A stretch of 64,000 nucleotides of DNA from Megaleporinus macrocephalus (taxonomy: Eukaryota; Chordata; Actinopteri; Characiformes; Anostomidae): positions 18,297,524 to 18,361,523 of the forward strand of contig CM038716.1 in the NCBI GenBank assembly GCA_021613375.1, written 5' to 3'. Each line of letters begins with the position of its first letter. The stretch's first letter is position 1. The notes under the pieces were generated by a model, which searched no databases, was not told the origin of the DNA, and saw only the letters and a list, made by a program, of their open reading frames with translations. The position numbers were made by a program, and so were the translations under genes. Below, piece by piece: positions 1 to 11,420 of this stretch.

Positions 1-564
1 TTGAATTGTTGCTGCTGTGCTGTTCGTACCGGTCAGATCTGTTCTGCACGGTGTTCTGGGTTGTTTGTTTTGTGCTAGCTGCGCGTGCTAGCTCGGCTGT
101 TTGCTGATAGTCACTGTATTCAGCCGCGTGGTGTACTCTTAAGTGCCGTATTAGATTAGTAGTGTTAAATGTCTTTGGTTCCCCCACGAGACACGTTAAT
201 TTTACACATTTTACATAATTTACAAAACGCCCTGGATGAATCTTAGTCACATACGGTAAAACACTGCCAGACGGACGACATGCTTTCTATCAGCGCATGC
301 TTTTCTCGCGAGGCCGCTGCTTCAGTCAGTCTGTTGAAAATGAAAGGGTATGTATTTCCACCTAGTGGTTCAGATAGGAGGGGGTTTCATGGAGGGCTCA
401 TCTTCCTGGATGAAATGCTAGCTGTAAATACAGAAATTAGGCTCATTTGTTCGACCGGCTCTCGGGAACGGCTACATTGGAGAAATATCGGCTGATCACG
501 ATCACATATTTTGATTAAAAATCTGCCGAAACCAATACATAGCCGATCGATCCTTCCATCTCTA
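1..564. mobile_element. Non-autonomous hAT-like transposon, cut by left window edge
   Basis: This is the right-hand part of an element whose full copy lies at 1357-2157. The two share long stretches, for example around the words GCCAGACGGACGACAT and AATGAAAGGGTATGTATTTC. It ends with the same terminal sequence (CTTCCATCTCTA) at 564. The left part lies outside the window, so its target-site duplication cannot be checked. No intact transposase is encoded. Confidence 0.75.
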
Positions 565-1348
565 TATAAAACCCATTTATTGGATAACTTGCAACCTTCT
601 CGCGGTCTGCAGAGCAGAGGGAAATGCCTGATTTAAATCCAAATTATAGCAATAACAGATTTACAGATGCAGTGTGCTAACCTCATTGTTTTCTTGCGTG
701 ATAGAAAACTGTTAAGCTGTGCCTCTGGCCTGCTGAGCTTGTGCTGCTCATAGAGAGTGGTGAGGTGGCAGTCATGCAGAGGGGGTGACACAGAGCTGAC
801 ATGGAACCCTTTGGGGGTTTCTAGGGTCTAGGAGATGACCCCATTAGTGCAGAGGGAGCAAAGGACACAGACACTAATGACTGTTAGAGTGCACTGCCCA
901 CAGCCACACACACACACACACACACACTCACACTTTAATGCTTCTCAGTGGGTTCCTGCAGGTGCAACCCATGCAGCCAAGCTGCGACTGAGCTGTCAGG
1001 ACTCTGTAAGGCATCACCCGAATTTTGCATCATGTGCTCAACTCATCATGTGTTTATTCTTTCTTTCTTATTAAGTGTGGCCGCATAATCTCAGTCCCCC
1101 TTTGTATCATAGACACCCTGTGCAGGTGTCGTCTACTTCTCTGTTTTCTGCGTTAAATGTCTTTGGGCAAACCTGCTGCTGTGTCCTCCGACAGAAAAGC
1201 TATCAAACTGCCTTTACAACACCAGAGTGTCTATTGTTGTTGCTCTATTGTTAGACACAATATCAAAGGTGTACTTTTAACACTGAATGGAAAGCATTGT
1301 GAACTTAAATCAAGCGTAAATTAGCCTCGGGAGACCTTAAGTAAGAGA
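565..1348. other. brip1 intron sequence, no gene seen
   Basis: Non-coding stretch between the two hAT copies. It contains a short CA microsatellite at about 905-928. I see no exon with consensus splice sites that continues the brip1 helicase reading frame. Confidence 0.5.
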
Positions 1349-1356
1349 GAATTTAG

Positions 1357-2157
1357 TAGAGATGGACCGATCAGCGTTTTTGAGTTCGATTCCGATCGCC
1401 TTTCAGCGTGTTTGGCCGATAGCCGTTACCGATAGAGGGTGGCACGGTATACGCCACGGCAGGGCTACATGTAGTTATTAGCGCAAGAAAGTCATGAAAC
1501 ATGGTCGAGCTCATGTGAAACAGCATTGTATTTTTTACAAAATTAACAGTAAGTAAACAAAGTAAGTCAAACAAATATCCCCAATACTGCAATCATTAAA
1601 TTTAAACCCTTAATTTAAAACTAAAAAAGCAAATTAAACAATCTGCAATCATTAAATGTAGATCTTGAGCTGCTGCTGTACTGTTCATACCGTCAGATCT
1701 GGTCTGATCAGTGTTCTGGGTTGCAGTGTGTCCGCATGCAGTGTTGTATCAGATTAGTAGAGTTAAATATCTTTGTCTTGGTTCCTCAACGAGACACGCT
1801 GATTTTACGCATTTTAAAAGCGCCCTGGATGAGTCTGTCATGTACAGTAAACACTGCCAGACGGACGACATACTTTCTATATGCACATGCTTTTCTGGTG
1901 TCGCCGCTGCTTTAGTCAGTCTGTGGAAAATGAAAGGGTATGTATTTCCAACTAGTGCTTCAGATAGGAATTGCAGGGAGGGGGTTCTTCTCTTCCTGGA
2001 TGAAACGCTAGCTGGAAATACATAAATTAGGCTCATTTGTTTAACGGCATCGATCGGCTCTCGGGATCAGCTACATTGTAGAAATATCAGCTGATCACAT
2101 ATTTTGATTAAAAATCGACCAATATCGATACATAGCTAATCGATCCTTCCATCTCTA
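1357..2157. mobile_element. Complete non-autonomous hAT-like transposon with 8-bp target duplication
   Basis: The element begins TAGAGATGGA and ends with the inverted form TCCATCTCTA. It is flanked on both sides by the identical 8-mer GAATTTAG (1349-1356 and 2158-2165). An 8-bp target duplication is the hallmark of hAT transposition. The internal sequence matches 1-564 as a second copy of the same family. The 801-bp length and lack of a long open frame mean it depends on a transposase supplied elsewhere. Confidence 0.85.
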
Positions 2158-2165
2158 GAATTTAG

Positions 2166-4455
2166 TATAGGTAAGCGCAGTCGTGTCTCTTAAAGACAGT
2201 AGTATCAGATGATGCCATGTTAATGCCATGTCTAGGTGAGGAAAGAAAGACTTAAAGAAAGTGCTAGTGACAAAGAGCGGCATAATGATCATGAAAAAAT
2301 ATCTGGTTTGCCCAGATACATGCTGTACATGGGTTAACATTTCACGTTCTTGTACACACAGGCCGTCTCCCACCCTTAAGAGTCTTACTAAAAACATACT
2401 CTTTTTTTTGTTGTAATTTTTATTTATTAGTTATTTATTTATGTATTTATTTTAACATCATTTAAACACAGCAGCTGCAAAACCTTTTTTTTTAATGAAT
2501 GGACCAATAGATATGCCCCAAAATAGCCTGGATTGAAATCCGATATGCATTATATTCAAAGTAACAAATGTGGTTTACTAATTTATCCATGATTTAATGA
2601 AGATTATTACCTGTCACTGTGCTGGTGTGTTTGTTTAGGATGATTTTGTTGGGATCTGGTCAGTTTTGATCGTTTTTGGCATCAAACTTTAATTTATCTG
2701 GCTGTGTTCGGGTTTGGACCAAATTCTCAGGCACATTTAAAGGACTGTTCTGTTCTGCTGTCTTCAAAACGCCTTTTCTCACCTGTAACAGGTAACTGCT
2801 CGTTTCCAGCAGTGGTATAATACATAAACAATTCCTGTTTTGTGTATACATGCACGTGTTTACCTCCAGTTGGGTGGACAGTGCCATCTTCACACACAGA
2901 CGGATTCAGGCAGCAGTGAGCGTGAGCCACTTTGCTGTCAGCACAGTTGCCCAGGCGGACACGGTGCACCAAGATTTCAGTGACACAAACAAGACGGCGA
3001 AAACCGCCAAGGGTGCATACACACACGCAGCCGGTCAGCCGCGAAGCATGCCTTTCAGTCAGATGTCTGTTTTTAAGGATGAACAGGTAGAGAAGTTGAA
3101 GTAGGCACAGGAGTGCGCTATCCCCTGACATTTAACTAATCCTTTCCAGCTTGTGGGTTCTTGCACATTTAGGAGATTTGGCTAGCAGCGAGAATTGGCT
3201 TTTTCACATATGCAACCTGTCATGTCGGATCGAGTGTTGATGTGATGCAGGGAGGTGAAGGGCCTGATGCTGAAATGGACCCTGATTGGATTTAGATGAC
3301 ATCGGCAGCCTCAGGCTAGCGGCCTTTATCCTGATGACAGGCTCTCCGTGTTTAACCCTTCTCGTGGCTCTATGAAACTGAGAATTGGCATCATGTCATA
3401 TCAAGCTTGACAAACAGTATGTTAGGTGTGCATGTGTGCTATAAATATGTTATGAGAATAACATTAGAATTTGAGCGACCCTGTATGTGAACGGGCAGTC
3501 TTTCAGGGATGATACATTAGCTTGTGAGTGGAATAAAAAGACACGTTGCAGCTGACGTGTGCTGGGAACAGGTCGTCCCTGTACCGGTCATGGCCTTACA
3601 CAGCTCTGGCTCTGAGCGGGTGCTTCTGGACACACGGTACCTGTCACAAGCAGTTAGAAGCCCCTGCCGACCTGTCCTATCCAACAGGAGCTGAACTTTT
3701 CACTTGTCAGCTCAAAAAGGTTAGCGCTAAAAAGCAGACTGATGGGTGAAAATTGATGAATACTACCTTTGGCTTTTTCGATGGCAGGGCTCATGTCATC
3801 CGGTGGTCCTTCCAAACTGTCCCCGCGCCCCCTCCTCCACCCAAAACAGAATGGTTCAGTGAGTGTGGGCAAGCATTTCTGAAAGCTCTTGAGGCCCTGG
3901 GTGTCATCTTCAGGGGAATCTCGTCCTCTGCTGCTCACCCCCTCACCCATTCAGCCTGTATTAATCCAGTTAGTTCTCAGTGGGTGACCAGGTGCTCTTT
4001 TGCTTTGCTGGAGCAGAGGTCACTTGATGAACTTTTGAAGGTCACTGCCATCTGCCTACACTGTATTCAGGTTTTTTTTTGGGAGTTGCTAGTTGTGATC
4101 ATTGTTTTGAATTTTTCAAAATACATTTGCTGATGTAAGCATTTATTTTTTAAATGTTTACTATATTGTTCATATTATTTGTTTGCAGTTTTAGGATTAA
4201 AGTGTAAACACCATCCTAGGAACTGGAATTCTTCTTGGATCTTATCCCCAGTGTTGTGGGGAAATTGACTTGATACCAGGGAGAAAAGGAACTCAGGATC
4301 ACATTGGTCATTCACCTGAATTTAATCAATTTCCACTTGCATTTGTTCCTACAGAATTATACAATCTGCTTTTGTTATTATGCTTTTAAAACTGATTTGT
4401 GTAAACAGCTTCTTTTCTGAGTGGCTGTTTGGAAATATTTTCCTTAATATGGACT
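2166..4455. other. brip1 intron, no gene seen
   Basis: No splice-flanked frame matching a helicase exon was found, so the exon preceding 5018 must lie left of the window. Near 2495-2560 is a fragment of the dispersed repeat also seen at 24420-24890 (words GAATGGACCAATAGA and CCCCAAAATAG). The open frames at 2850-3131 and 3753-4133 have no recognisable domain or splice context. Confidence 0.5.
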
Positions 4456-4637
4456 AGGGCTGGGCGATATGGCCCTACAATAATATCACATTTCATGGTA
4501 TTTTTGTGATACCGATACTCTTGGCGAAATGAAAAAACATTAAATTAAAAAAAATTATTTCAAGAATACACTACTGCAACAAAATGAAAATTAAATTTTA
4601 TTATTGCATACGATATGATATGGCACGGCACACCCCT
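4456..4637. mobile_element. MITE-like hAT remnant
   Basis: It starts AGGGCTGGGCGATATGG and ends near GGCACACCCCT, giving imperfect inverted ends of the kind common in fish hAT miniature elements. No clear target duplication was found. A related fragment with AGGGATGGCAATAT and GGCACACCCCT lies at 4858-4902. Confidence 0.5.
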
Positions 4638-5017
4638 AACTGAGATATTTTAAAAAAATTAATCAGATTGTAGCATAAGTCAATGATCCAGAATGTCACG
4701 ATACTAAATAATGCACTCCAAATATCTCCATATATTCAGGACTGAAGTAAAATGAATGATACTGGACAGATAAAATCTGTCTCTAGTAGATATATAATGG
4801 GAAATGAGAAAAGTTTTCTAAAAACAGTAAAAAAAGTAATACCCTAATGTGATAATTAGGGATGGCAATATTATGTACGACACGATATGGCACACCCCTA
4901 ATATGGACCCATAAAACTAGCCCGCACAGGAGCGCCTGTAGTTGTCATGGTAGATAAAGAACAGCAATTATAATGGAAGGCTAAATAAATGATAAATAAT
5001 GTTTACTTGAGTTACAG

Positions 5018-5130
5018 GTGGAACTGAAAATGAAATATAATGACCAGCATTCCAAATCCAGAGGGCTTCTTCCAGGAGGTCGATGGTATGAGATCCAGGC
5101 TTATCGCGCTCTAAACCAAGCACTGGGAAG
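5018..5130 (+). CDS. brip1: brip1 exon, helicase motif VI part 1
   Basis: The acceptor GAGTTACAG precedes GTG at 5018 and the donor AAG/GTACGT follows 5130. The frame starts in phase 0 and ends with two bases of an Arg codon. It encodes [14 protein letters not shown], then the LLPG and [15 protein letters not shown] segments typical of FANCJ helicases. The upstream exon, expected to carry the motif V region, is not in the window. Confidence 0.95.
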
Positions 5131-7196
5131 GTACGTAGCAAAGATTTGTGAACTTTTGACAGTCGCTAGTCAGTAACATGGTTCATAATTGTATGTATAT
5201 TAGGACACATCTTCTTGCTATAGATTCTTACTATTTCCTCAAAGTTGCTAAAACTTTGTCATGCTGAGCGTCTTATTCAGTACAAAATGCTAAAAACAGT
5301 AGGAGTTTTATTGCATGTCCACAGTTATACAGATCTAACAGTTATAATTGTTTTCAGGTGTATTCGACATAAAAATGACTGGGGGGCACTTATTCTGGTG
5401 GATGATCGTTTTAGGGCTAACCCCAACAAGTACATTACAGGTAAGCAGTAAAGGAGATAATGGTATAATGACCTCTGTCAGTTTGGTAAGAGCCATGGCA
5501 GCGTTCTCACCCATATGTAGTTACGGAGCTGAACCACTAGATGGGGATAGTGATCTTTTACTGATCTGTGAACTGTCAGTCTATGGACAGTTGCCAGATA
5601 ATGTGTACACAAGGCTTGTGCTTTTTTACATGTACTGACAGAGTAAGAAATGTGTATTACATGAAAATGTATACTGGTAGTTTACATGTAGTGGTCAGAA
5701 CCAGGTCAAAAATGACTACCACATGAAAGCTTATACAGATAGACCATAATGTGGTGGAACAGTTATGGAAATGGAGAGCAGGTGTTTTGCTAACACTCAA
5801 TTTTCCACTCTGTTCTCTCAGGCCTGTCAAAATGGGTGCGTCAGCTGGTGAAGCATCATGATAACTTCACCAGCGCTATACAGTCCCTGGAGTCCTTCTC
5901 CCAGAGTCAACAGGGGGCAGTGCAAACCAACATTGGAGAGCTTTGTCAGATTGCCCCCGTGTCCCCCAGTGTCTCAGTGTGTGACGCCTCAACTCCATTG
6001 TCTCCTCCTGATCCCCTGATTTTGCCCCAGAGCTCTGAAGTTCGGAGTGTTGTCCCCTCTGTCAGTAGCCCTTCCGAACCAGGTACATGGTTTTTATTAT
6101 GGTGTGCTTGATTCAACGAATTAGTAAATTAACAGTCTCCTCCTAAATTAAACTTGCTGAATCTGTGCCTTAGACCTAAACTTACTATACCTTTAAAACT
6201 GATATATGTAAATAACTTCTGTTCTGATCAGCTGCCCTGCATTATATTTCAAAAAGCAGTCTGAAAAACGTTCCTTATAACCTCAGTCTGAATCGGCTGA
6301 GCTAATTGACTATGTAGGCATCACAAAATTAATGAATTTTAAATTGGTATTTTATGCTGCTTTATTTTCATATGTAGACCTTATGAACTGCAGAGTAAGT
6401 TGAAGAAGTGGAGATGTGTTATTACAATTTGAGTTTGTTTATGTAGAAAGACAAAACTTTTGATAAGTCAAAGTAAATGGAAAAAGCAGGCTTGAATCAC
6501 AGAATGAATCTGTTAATACAGAATATAACTCGAGTGTGAATATAATTATGTAGCTAATATATGATTAAATATGTTATTAGTTTAAAATAATCCTGTAAAA
6601 GATAAGAACCACTACAGTCTTAAGAATTACAAGAACAAGTAAAGTTCAGAACAAGAACAAGTAATAATTCAGAACTAATTAATTTGTGAGTTAATGTCTT
6701 AAACTTTTAGAGCTGACTGCATTCTTTTAATGTAAATATAATATTTTTTATGTCAAAATGATTAGAATGCAAATTGGATGCATTTTTATTACCTTGGTAG
6801 AAGGAAGGTATGCGAATTTATCGAAACACAGAATAAGACAACAAACGCTTTTGCCTGGAGCTATGACGCCTTGTAGAGCAGCAGTGATTTATATTTGTTT
6901 ATTTGAGGCTGAGCTGTGTCTGTCGTCGGTTGGGAGCTAGTCTTGACAGCCAGGAAACAAGCTAGCTATTCAGTCAAGTTGCCAGTTGTTGGCTTGTGCT
7001 TTAATAGGTGCATATAATAATGTATATGTATGTAATGTACGTATGTAATGTGTGTGTGTATGTGTATATATATATATATCATTTAAACAAAAGCTGGCGT
7101 GACCTTAAAGTTACATTTCTTTGATTTTGTTGGCTAAAAAAATTAACCTACATATATTGTAATAATGAGTGTGAATGTCTTTCGCTTACTGTCTAA

Positions 7197-7247
<51 letters not shown>

Positions 7248-8355
7248 CGTTCCCTCCTTTCTTGTTATATTGGACGCTCCAATCTCTGGTTGACTGAAGA
7301 ACAGTGGGTCAAGCAGATGTTTAGCTGTTGCTTTTAATTAAATCCTGTTAACCTTTGTTTGTGGTAGATTGAGCATGAATGTTTGTGCATGGTTGAGAGT
7401 GAGCCAGAAGCTATGTGTCTCTGGCACAGTCCGCTGATACGGTACTAACTTAAAAGCCTTCATGGTGCTGCGCTTGCTTTGCTAGAGCATCCCTGCAGAG
7501 AAAAAAATTATCTATTTTTGTTTTGTTTTGTTTTAAATAGGTGACCAGAAGCTTCCACAACAAACATGTGAACCCTCAGCTCCACAGTGTAATGGCTATA
7601 AAAAAATTCCCACATCCCGATCCTCACTCAGCCTGTTCACCTCCACTCCTGTCAGTGCCCGATTGAGAACTCCACTTTTTAAAGACTCCAAAAAGGATAC
7701 TGGCCATACTGGAAATTCAGGCACCAACGAGAAGGATACCATTCCAGCAATTTATAAGGAACAGACAGCTCAGATAAGTGTTCTTACTGAGAATGGACTG
7801 CACGAGATTCCACCTGACCCTCCTCCTCAGCAACAAGACCTGTCTCCTATAAGAACAGTCCCTGACTATACCTCCAACAAGGACATCAGTGTGGCAGAGG
7901 CTGAAGAAGAGCAGGACCAGAGTATCTTTTATACCCCAGAGCTGTTTGAAGCAGAGGAGGATGAAGAGGCTGCCACAGTAGAAGAGCAAAAGAATTTGCC
8001 TCAGATGGAACAAGTTATTTCTCCATTGAGTGGGCCACTTTGTGAGGGCTTGCATGGCCGTGAGATGAGCCAGAAGAAAACCTGCACTGGCTCTACTGAT
8101 CCTGAGGGAGAAATTCAAGTTCCTAACAGAGACTGTGTCTTATCTCAGCATGTGGAAGAGCAGGCAGGGGTGAGCTGTAGCACAGGCAGTAAGGATAGGG
8201 CCACAAAGCAGCAACAAAGCAATAGCAAGTCACATAGGCTCTCCAGGTCTAGACAGAAAGCCCCCAACAACTCAGCAGCAGCAGGTAAAATCACTTCCCA
8301 CTTCATGTGTCTCAATAAGGCCAGCAAGCCAGATGTCATCATGATTGATGATTGA
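5018..8355 (+). CDS. brip1: brip1 (FANCJ DNA helicase), 3' part, four coding exons
   Basis: BRIP1/FANCJ is a nuclear iron-sulfur DNA helicase (5'-to-3', superfamily 2) acting in the Fanconi anaemia crosslink repair pathway, homologous recombination and G-quadruplex unwinding. The four exons join in frame to 423 visible residues. Visible residues 1-65 are the end of helicase domain 2, closely matching vertebrate BRIP1 and including motif VI (QALGRCIRH, residues 34-42, with the ATP-sensing arginines). Residues 66-152 continue with GLSKWVRQ, also typical of BRIP1. The rest is a low-complexity tail carrying YTPEL (Thr284), the equivalent of the human TopBP1-binding phosphothreonine site. The tail ends DVIMIDD, stop at 8353-8355. 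Together with about 860 upstream residues expected from the human protein, the total would be near human length (1249). The Fe-S and Walker motifs lie outside the window. Confidence 0.95.
5358..5440 (+). CDS. brip1: brip1 exon, motif VI part 2
   Basis: The acceptor TTTTCAG precedes 5358 and the donor ACAG/GTAAGC follows 5440. It completes the split Arg and encodes [18 protein letters not shown], one of the most conserved stretches of BRIP1. RCIRH carries the arginines of motif VI that contact ATP. It ends in phase 1 within a Gly codon. Confidence 0.95.
5822..6082 (+). CDS. brip1: brip1 exon, end of helicase core
   Basis: The acceptor TTCTCTCAG precedes 5822 and the donor CCAG/GTACAT follows 6082. 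It is 87 codons long, phase 1 at both ends. It opens with GLSKWVRQ, as in vertebrate BRIP1, then an amphipathic segment ([16 protein letters not shown]) corresponding to the human segment FESALESLAEFSKKHQK. After that the sequence becomes Ser/Pro rich and poorly conserved. Confidence 0.93.
7199..7246. repeat. (GT)n microsatellite
   Basis: About 24 uninterrupted GT units in the last brip1 intron. The rest of this intron (6083-7540) is AT-rich and holds a short TA run near 7056-7079 and no other recognisable feature. Confidence 0.95.
7541..8355 (+). CDS. brip1: brip1 terminal coding exon (disordered tail)
   Basis: The acceptor TTTTAAATAG precedes 7541, entering in phase 1. The 270-residue frame is rich in Ser, Glu and Gln. 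TPLF (7669-7680) lies where human BRIP1 carries the BRCA1-binding SPTF motif. [11 protein letters not shown] (Thr codon 7933-7935) matches the human TopBP1-binding site. The C-terminus combines ITSHF with a terminal VIMIDD that resembles a SUMO-interacting motif. An in-frame donor (GCAG/GTAAAA after 8284, phase 1) would allow splicing to downstream phase-1 exons instead of using the stop at 8353-8355. Confidence 0.93.
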
Positions 8356-8383
8356 TTTAAAAGCGATAGTGTAAATAATGGTA

Positions 8384-8389
8384 AATAAA
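8384..8389 (+). terminator. brip1: brip1 polyadenylation signal
   Basis: A canonical AATAAA lies about 30 bases after the stop codon, with a second AATAAA at 8404-8409. This supports a short 3' UTR for the main brip1 transcript. Confidence 0.6.
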
Positions 8390-8409
8390 TGCGTTTTTAA
8401 AAAAATAAA

Positions 8410-9107
8410 TTCTGAATATTAATGTGGGCATAATGGGCAAAATCCATGTGGCAATTTGATCTTCATATTGATGCAGTTGATTTTGCCTTGCAATATATTA
8501 AAAATTCTTGATGTAACATTATTTTTGTTGGGTCATGTGATTGCCTAGGTTCGTCAGCTTGCCCACAGAACACTAATCAGAACATATATGGTTGGTCAGC
8601 ACACAATAAAACATTTAGAGATTGGTTAGAATGCTCAGCTACCTGTGATATGAATGTTGTTTAGGCCAGTGTTGTAATATTGTCAAAAATTACTGATCAA
8701 GAAGTGTTTTACAGGCTTTGAATTCTTGTTGTTACCAAACAAGTACTCAAATACTCATTCCCAAAATCACGCTTACAAACCATAATGTTTCAAGCGTTTT
8801 AGTCATCTTTCTGACAGAACAGATATGCTTCCATTTTAATCAGTGTTACAAAAAACTGTTTTCCCCCTATTTTACATATATGTAAATTCTTCAAGGGTCC
8901 ATTCAAACCACGATCTTTCTCTAGTGCACTGTACTATCAGAAGCAGGGTGAATTGGACATATGGTGATGCTTGGGTAAGAGTCACTATACTTGGTTCAAC
9001 AAACTTGTCATACCTCTGTGTTACTAACCTCCTATTCCTGACTTGGCACTGAACCCTTTTTCTTACTCTACAGTACTGGAATTGGGTATATACACATTAG
9101 TTCATTA
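8410..9107. other. Intergenic, nothing recognised
   Basis: AT-rich sequence downstream of brip1 with only short open frames and no clear repeat. Confidence 0.4.
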
Positions 9108-9585
9108 GACACACCCTGCTTGTACCATGTATATGCACTTCATAGTACAACATTTACAGACTGTTCCATCTGCTTAACTGCACAATTTGTTATTCTACCT
9201 TATTCAGGACCCCCACAGGCCCATCCAGAGCAGAGGTATTATTTAGGCCATGGATCGTTCTCAGCACTGTAGTGGCACTGATGATGTGGTCTTGGTGTGT
9301 GAGTGTGTGTTGTGCTGCTATGAGTAGATCAGAAACAGCAAAACTGCTTAAGTTATTGAACACTATGTCCACTCACTCTCTAGTCTATTAGATGCACCTA
9401 TCTCCACCTCTTCCAGTGCAACACACTAACTTGTCACCACCATTACGTCACTGTCACTACAGTACTGAGAATAATCCACCACCCAAAAAATAATTGCTCT
9501 GTGGTGGGCCTGTGGTGGTCTGAGGTGGACTATAGCCTGCATTTGTAGAACTGTATTGCATCTATTTTTTAAATGGAGCTGATAA
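9108..9585. mobile_element. Palindromic interspersed repeat, copy A (degenerate)
   Basis: It shares the sequence order of copies at 30950-31407 and 44777-45318: a left arm ending in a GTCCATCTG-type word, then GGACCCCCACAGGCCCA, a middle GTGTCCACTCACT-type segment (here ATGTCCACTCACT), and on the right GAGAATAATCCACCACCCA with TTTGTAGAACTGTA. Both arms can pair with each other. I recall this family as abundant in catfish and characin genomes, which is an inference. Confidence 0.65.
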
Positions 9586-9616
9586 CCTTCTGATCTTGAA
9601 TGTGTGTGTTTGTGTA

Positions 9617-9621
<5 letters not shown>

Positions 9622-9692
<71 letters not shown>
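9622..9692. repeat. (AT)n microsatellite
   Basis: About 35 AT units directly beyond palindromic repeat copy A. The Ile-Tyr frames on both strands here are artefacts of this repeat. Confidence 0.95.
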
Positions 9693-9702
<10 letters not shown>

Positions 9703-10379
9703 CGTATATGTGTGTGTTTGTGTACATGTGTGTTCACTTTGTAGCTCTGCAGACTGTATTTCATCTGTTTCTCTGCATAGATTCTTAGTACAGTTGTGTT
9801 AATGTTCAGATACTCATATTATTTTTGCCCATCTCATTAACACAGGCTATATTGTGCAGCTCCTAGATTCTGTGCTCATGAATGCAGAACTGCTGTTATT
9901 TTTGTTAAAAAATTGCTAAAAGGAGTGTCAAGTGTCTCCTATTCCTAGAGACACTAGGTCTGATTTTAATGAGTGTGCTTGTAGTGGCCGTGAAGTAGAA
10001 CGGGGTTTTTTGTTTTTTTTTTACATGGTTGATTTCACATGGCTGAGCGACCTTAGATTTTACACACATATTACAGCCCAGTAAAAATTTAATTGTATGT
10101 TCTTAGAATATAAACAAGACGAAGGCTGTGTAGCTGCACAGGAAGACAAGTGATGTGAAGGGGCAGTAGGGCAATAAACAGTTACAGGAAGCTCCCACCA
10201 TTTATCTTGTTCTGACTGAGAGCTCCAGAAATGCAGGCTTTTTGAACAATGTTTCTATACCGAAGAAAAAATAATGTATTTGAACTGAACATGTAATAAA
10301 ATATTGATTTTGTGCTCTTTCTATGCTGGTGGGAATGTTGTGGTGTAAAAGAATTGATTGTTTTCTTGTACTACGGCAA
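9693..10379. other. Intergenic, nothing recognised
   Basis: AT-rich sequence with a short T tract near 10007-10022. No coding or repeat signal that I can name. Confidence 0.4.
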
Positions 10380-11420
10380 GTACATGTGTACTTTCTGCTT
10401 AAAGGGAAGAAGGATGCACGTGCAGCTCCTCAAAGAGTCTGTGGTTTTGGCTCTGTTGTAATGAACATCTGTGTACAGTAACCGCCTCTCTGCTTTGGGA
10501 CGAATCCCTTCTTAAGCTCAGTGTTGAAGATACTGTTTTTCCACGTTGTTGCCTCTCTGGCACTGGATATGGGGCTGGAGAGGTTAAAGGGTAGTTTATT
10601 TCCTTGTTTTTGTGAATTTCTTTAGTTTTCTTTTATAAAGAATACTCATGTGTGAAAACATTAACACAGACTGCACTGACTCCGTCCAGCAATTGGCCTT
10701 TGAAAGCGACTCCTCAACTGCAGTGGATTTTCTCTTAATTTCTGCCGACAAGCTCATTAGAAAGCATATGTTTGTCGTAAGTCCTTGTTCACTAGGGGCT
10801 CTACTTAATGTCTAATATTAGCAGAGATGAGGGTCATTTGAGCCACATTAGCATTATTTTAAGGGGCTTCATAGTCTGGCTGTGGAGCGTAATTTTGTCT
10901 TGCAAAGTCTTCAGTTTTGAAGATCCAATGGAGAGGAGAGGGCTCAGGCAAATTAACCGCCATTAGCCTGACGAGATTTGTCTCGTTAGATGGGTTTAAG
11001 CAGTGCCACCGTTAATGCAGGGGGCCAAAGAGGAACTGGGAGAAAGAGACTTTCAATTAAAGCTCATTCCTCTTCATCTGTCTCGGCCTGAGCGTCTCGT
11101 CTGTGGCTGTAATTGCGTTGCGGGATGAGGCTGGGCCATTAGTATCAATCTGAATAAGGACACTAAAGGGAGGAGTGTGAGAATTTGTGCTGTTCAGAAC
11201 ATTCTAATAAGCTGTCTTCAGCCAGGCAAGACTGCTAAATGGCTGGACCCTGCCTCGGCTAACCGTATATTTATCTCTAATATATCTAATTGCATTAGTC
11301 TGATTCAGCCCCCACTTTGCCCTCGTCAGTCTAGAATTAAGGCGAGTAAAGAGAGATTTCTGTTAATGGCTGTGCTGTACAGTATAGACATTTTCACTGT
11401 TTCAGCCTGTCTAATGAGGT
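10380..11420. promoter_or_regulatory. Candidate conserved non-coding block
   Basis: A kilobase of high-complexity sequence without simple repeats. It has homeodomain-like ATTA words embedded in balanced composition, for example around 10960-11110 (CCGCCATTAGCCTGACGAG). This texture differs from the AT-rich flanks and resembles developmental enhancers near T-box genes. Conservation was not measured. Confidence 0.3.

Noticed and set aside
3753..4133. 126-codon open frame as a possible missing brip1 exon
   Set aside because: Its translation does not resemble the helicase region expected before 5018.
9426..9788. Open frames of repeated Ile-Tyr on both strands (also 31449-31845 and 48058-48252)
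   Set aside because: They translate AT microsatellites; no splice sites, domain or codon bias supports a gene.
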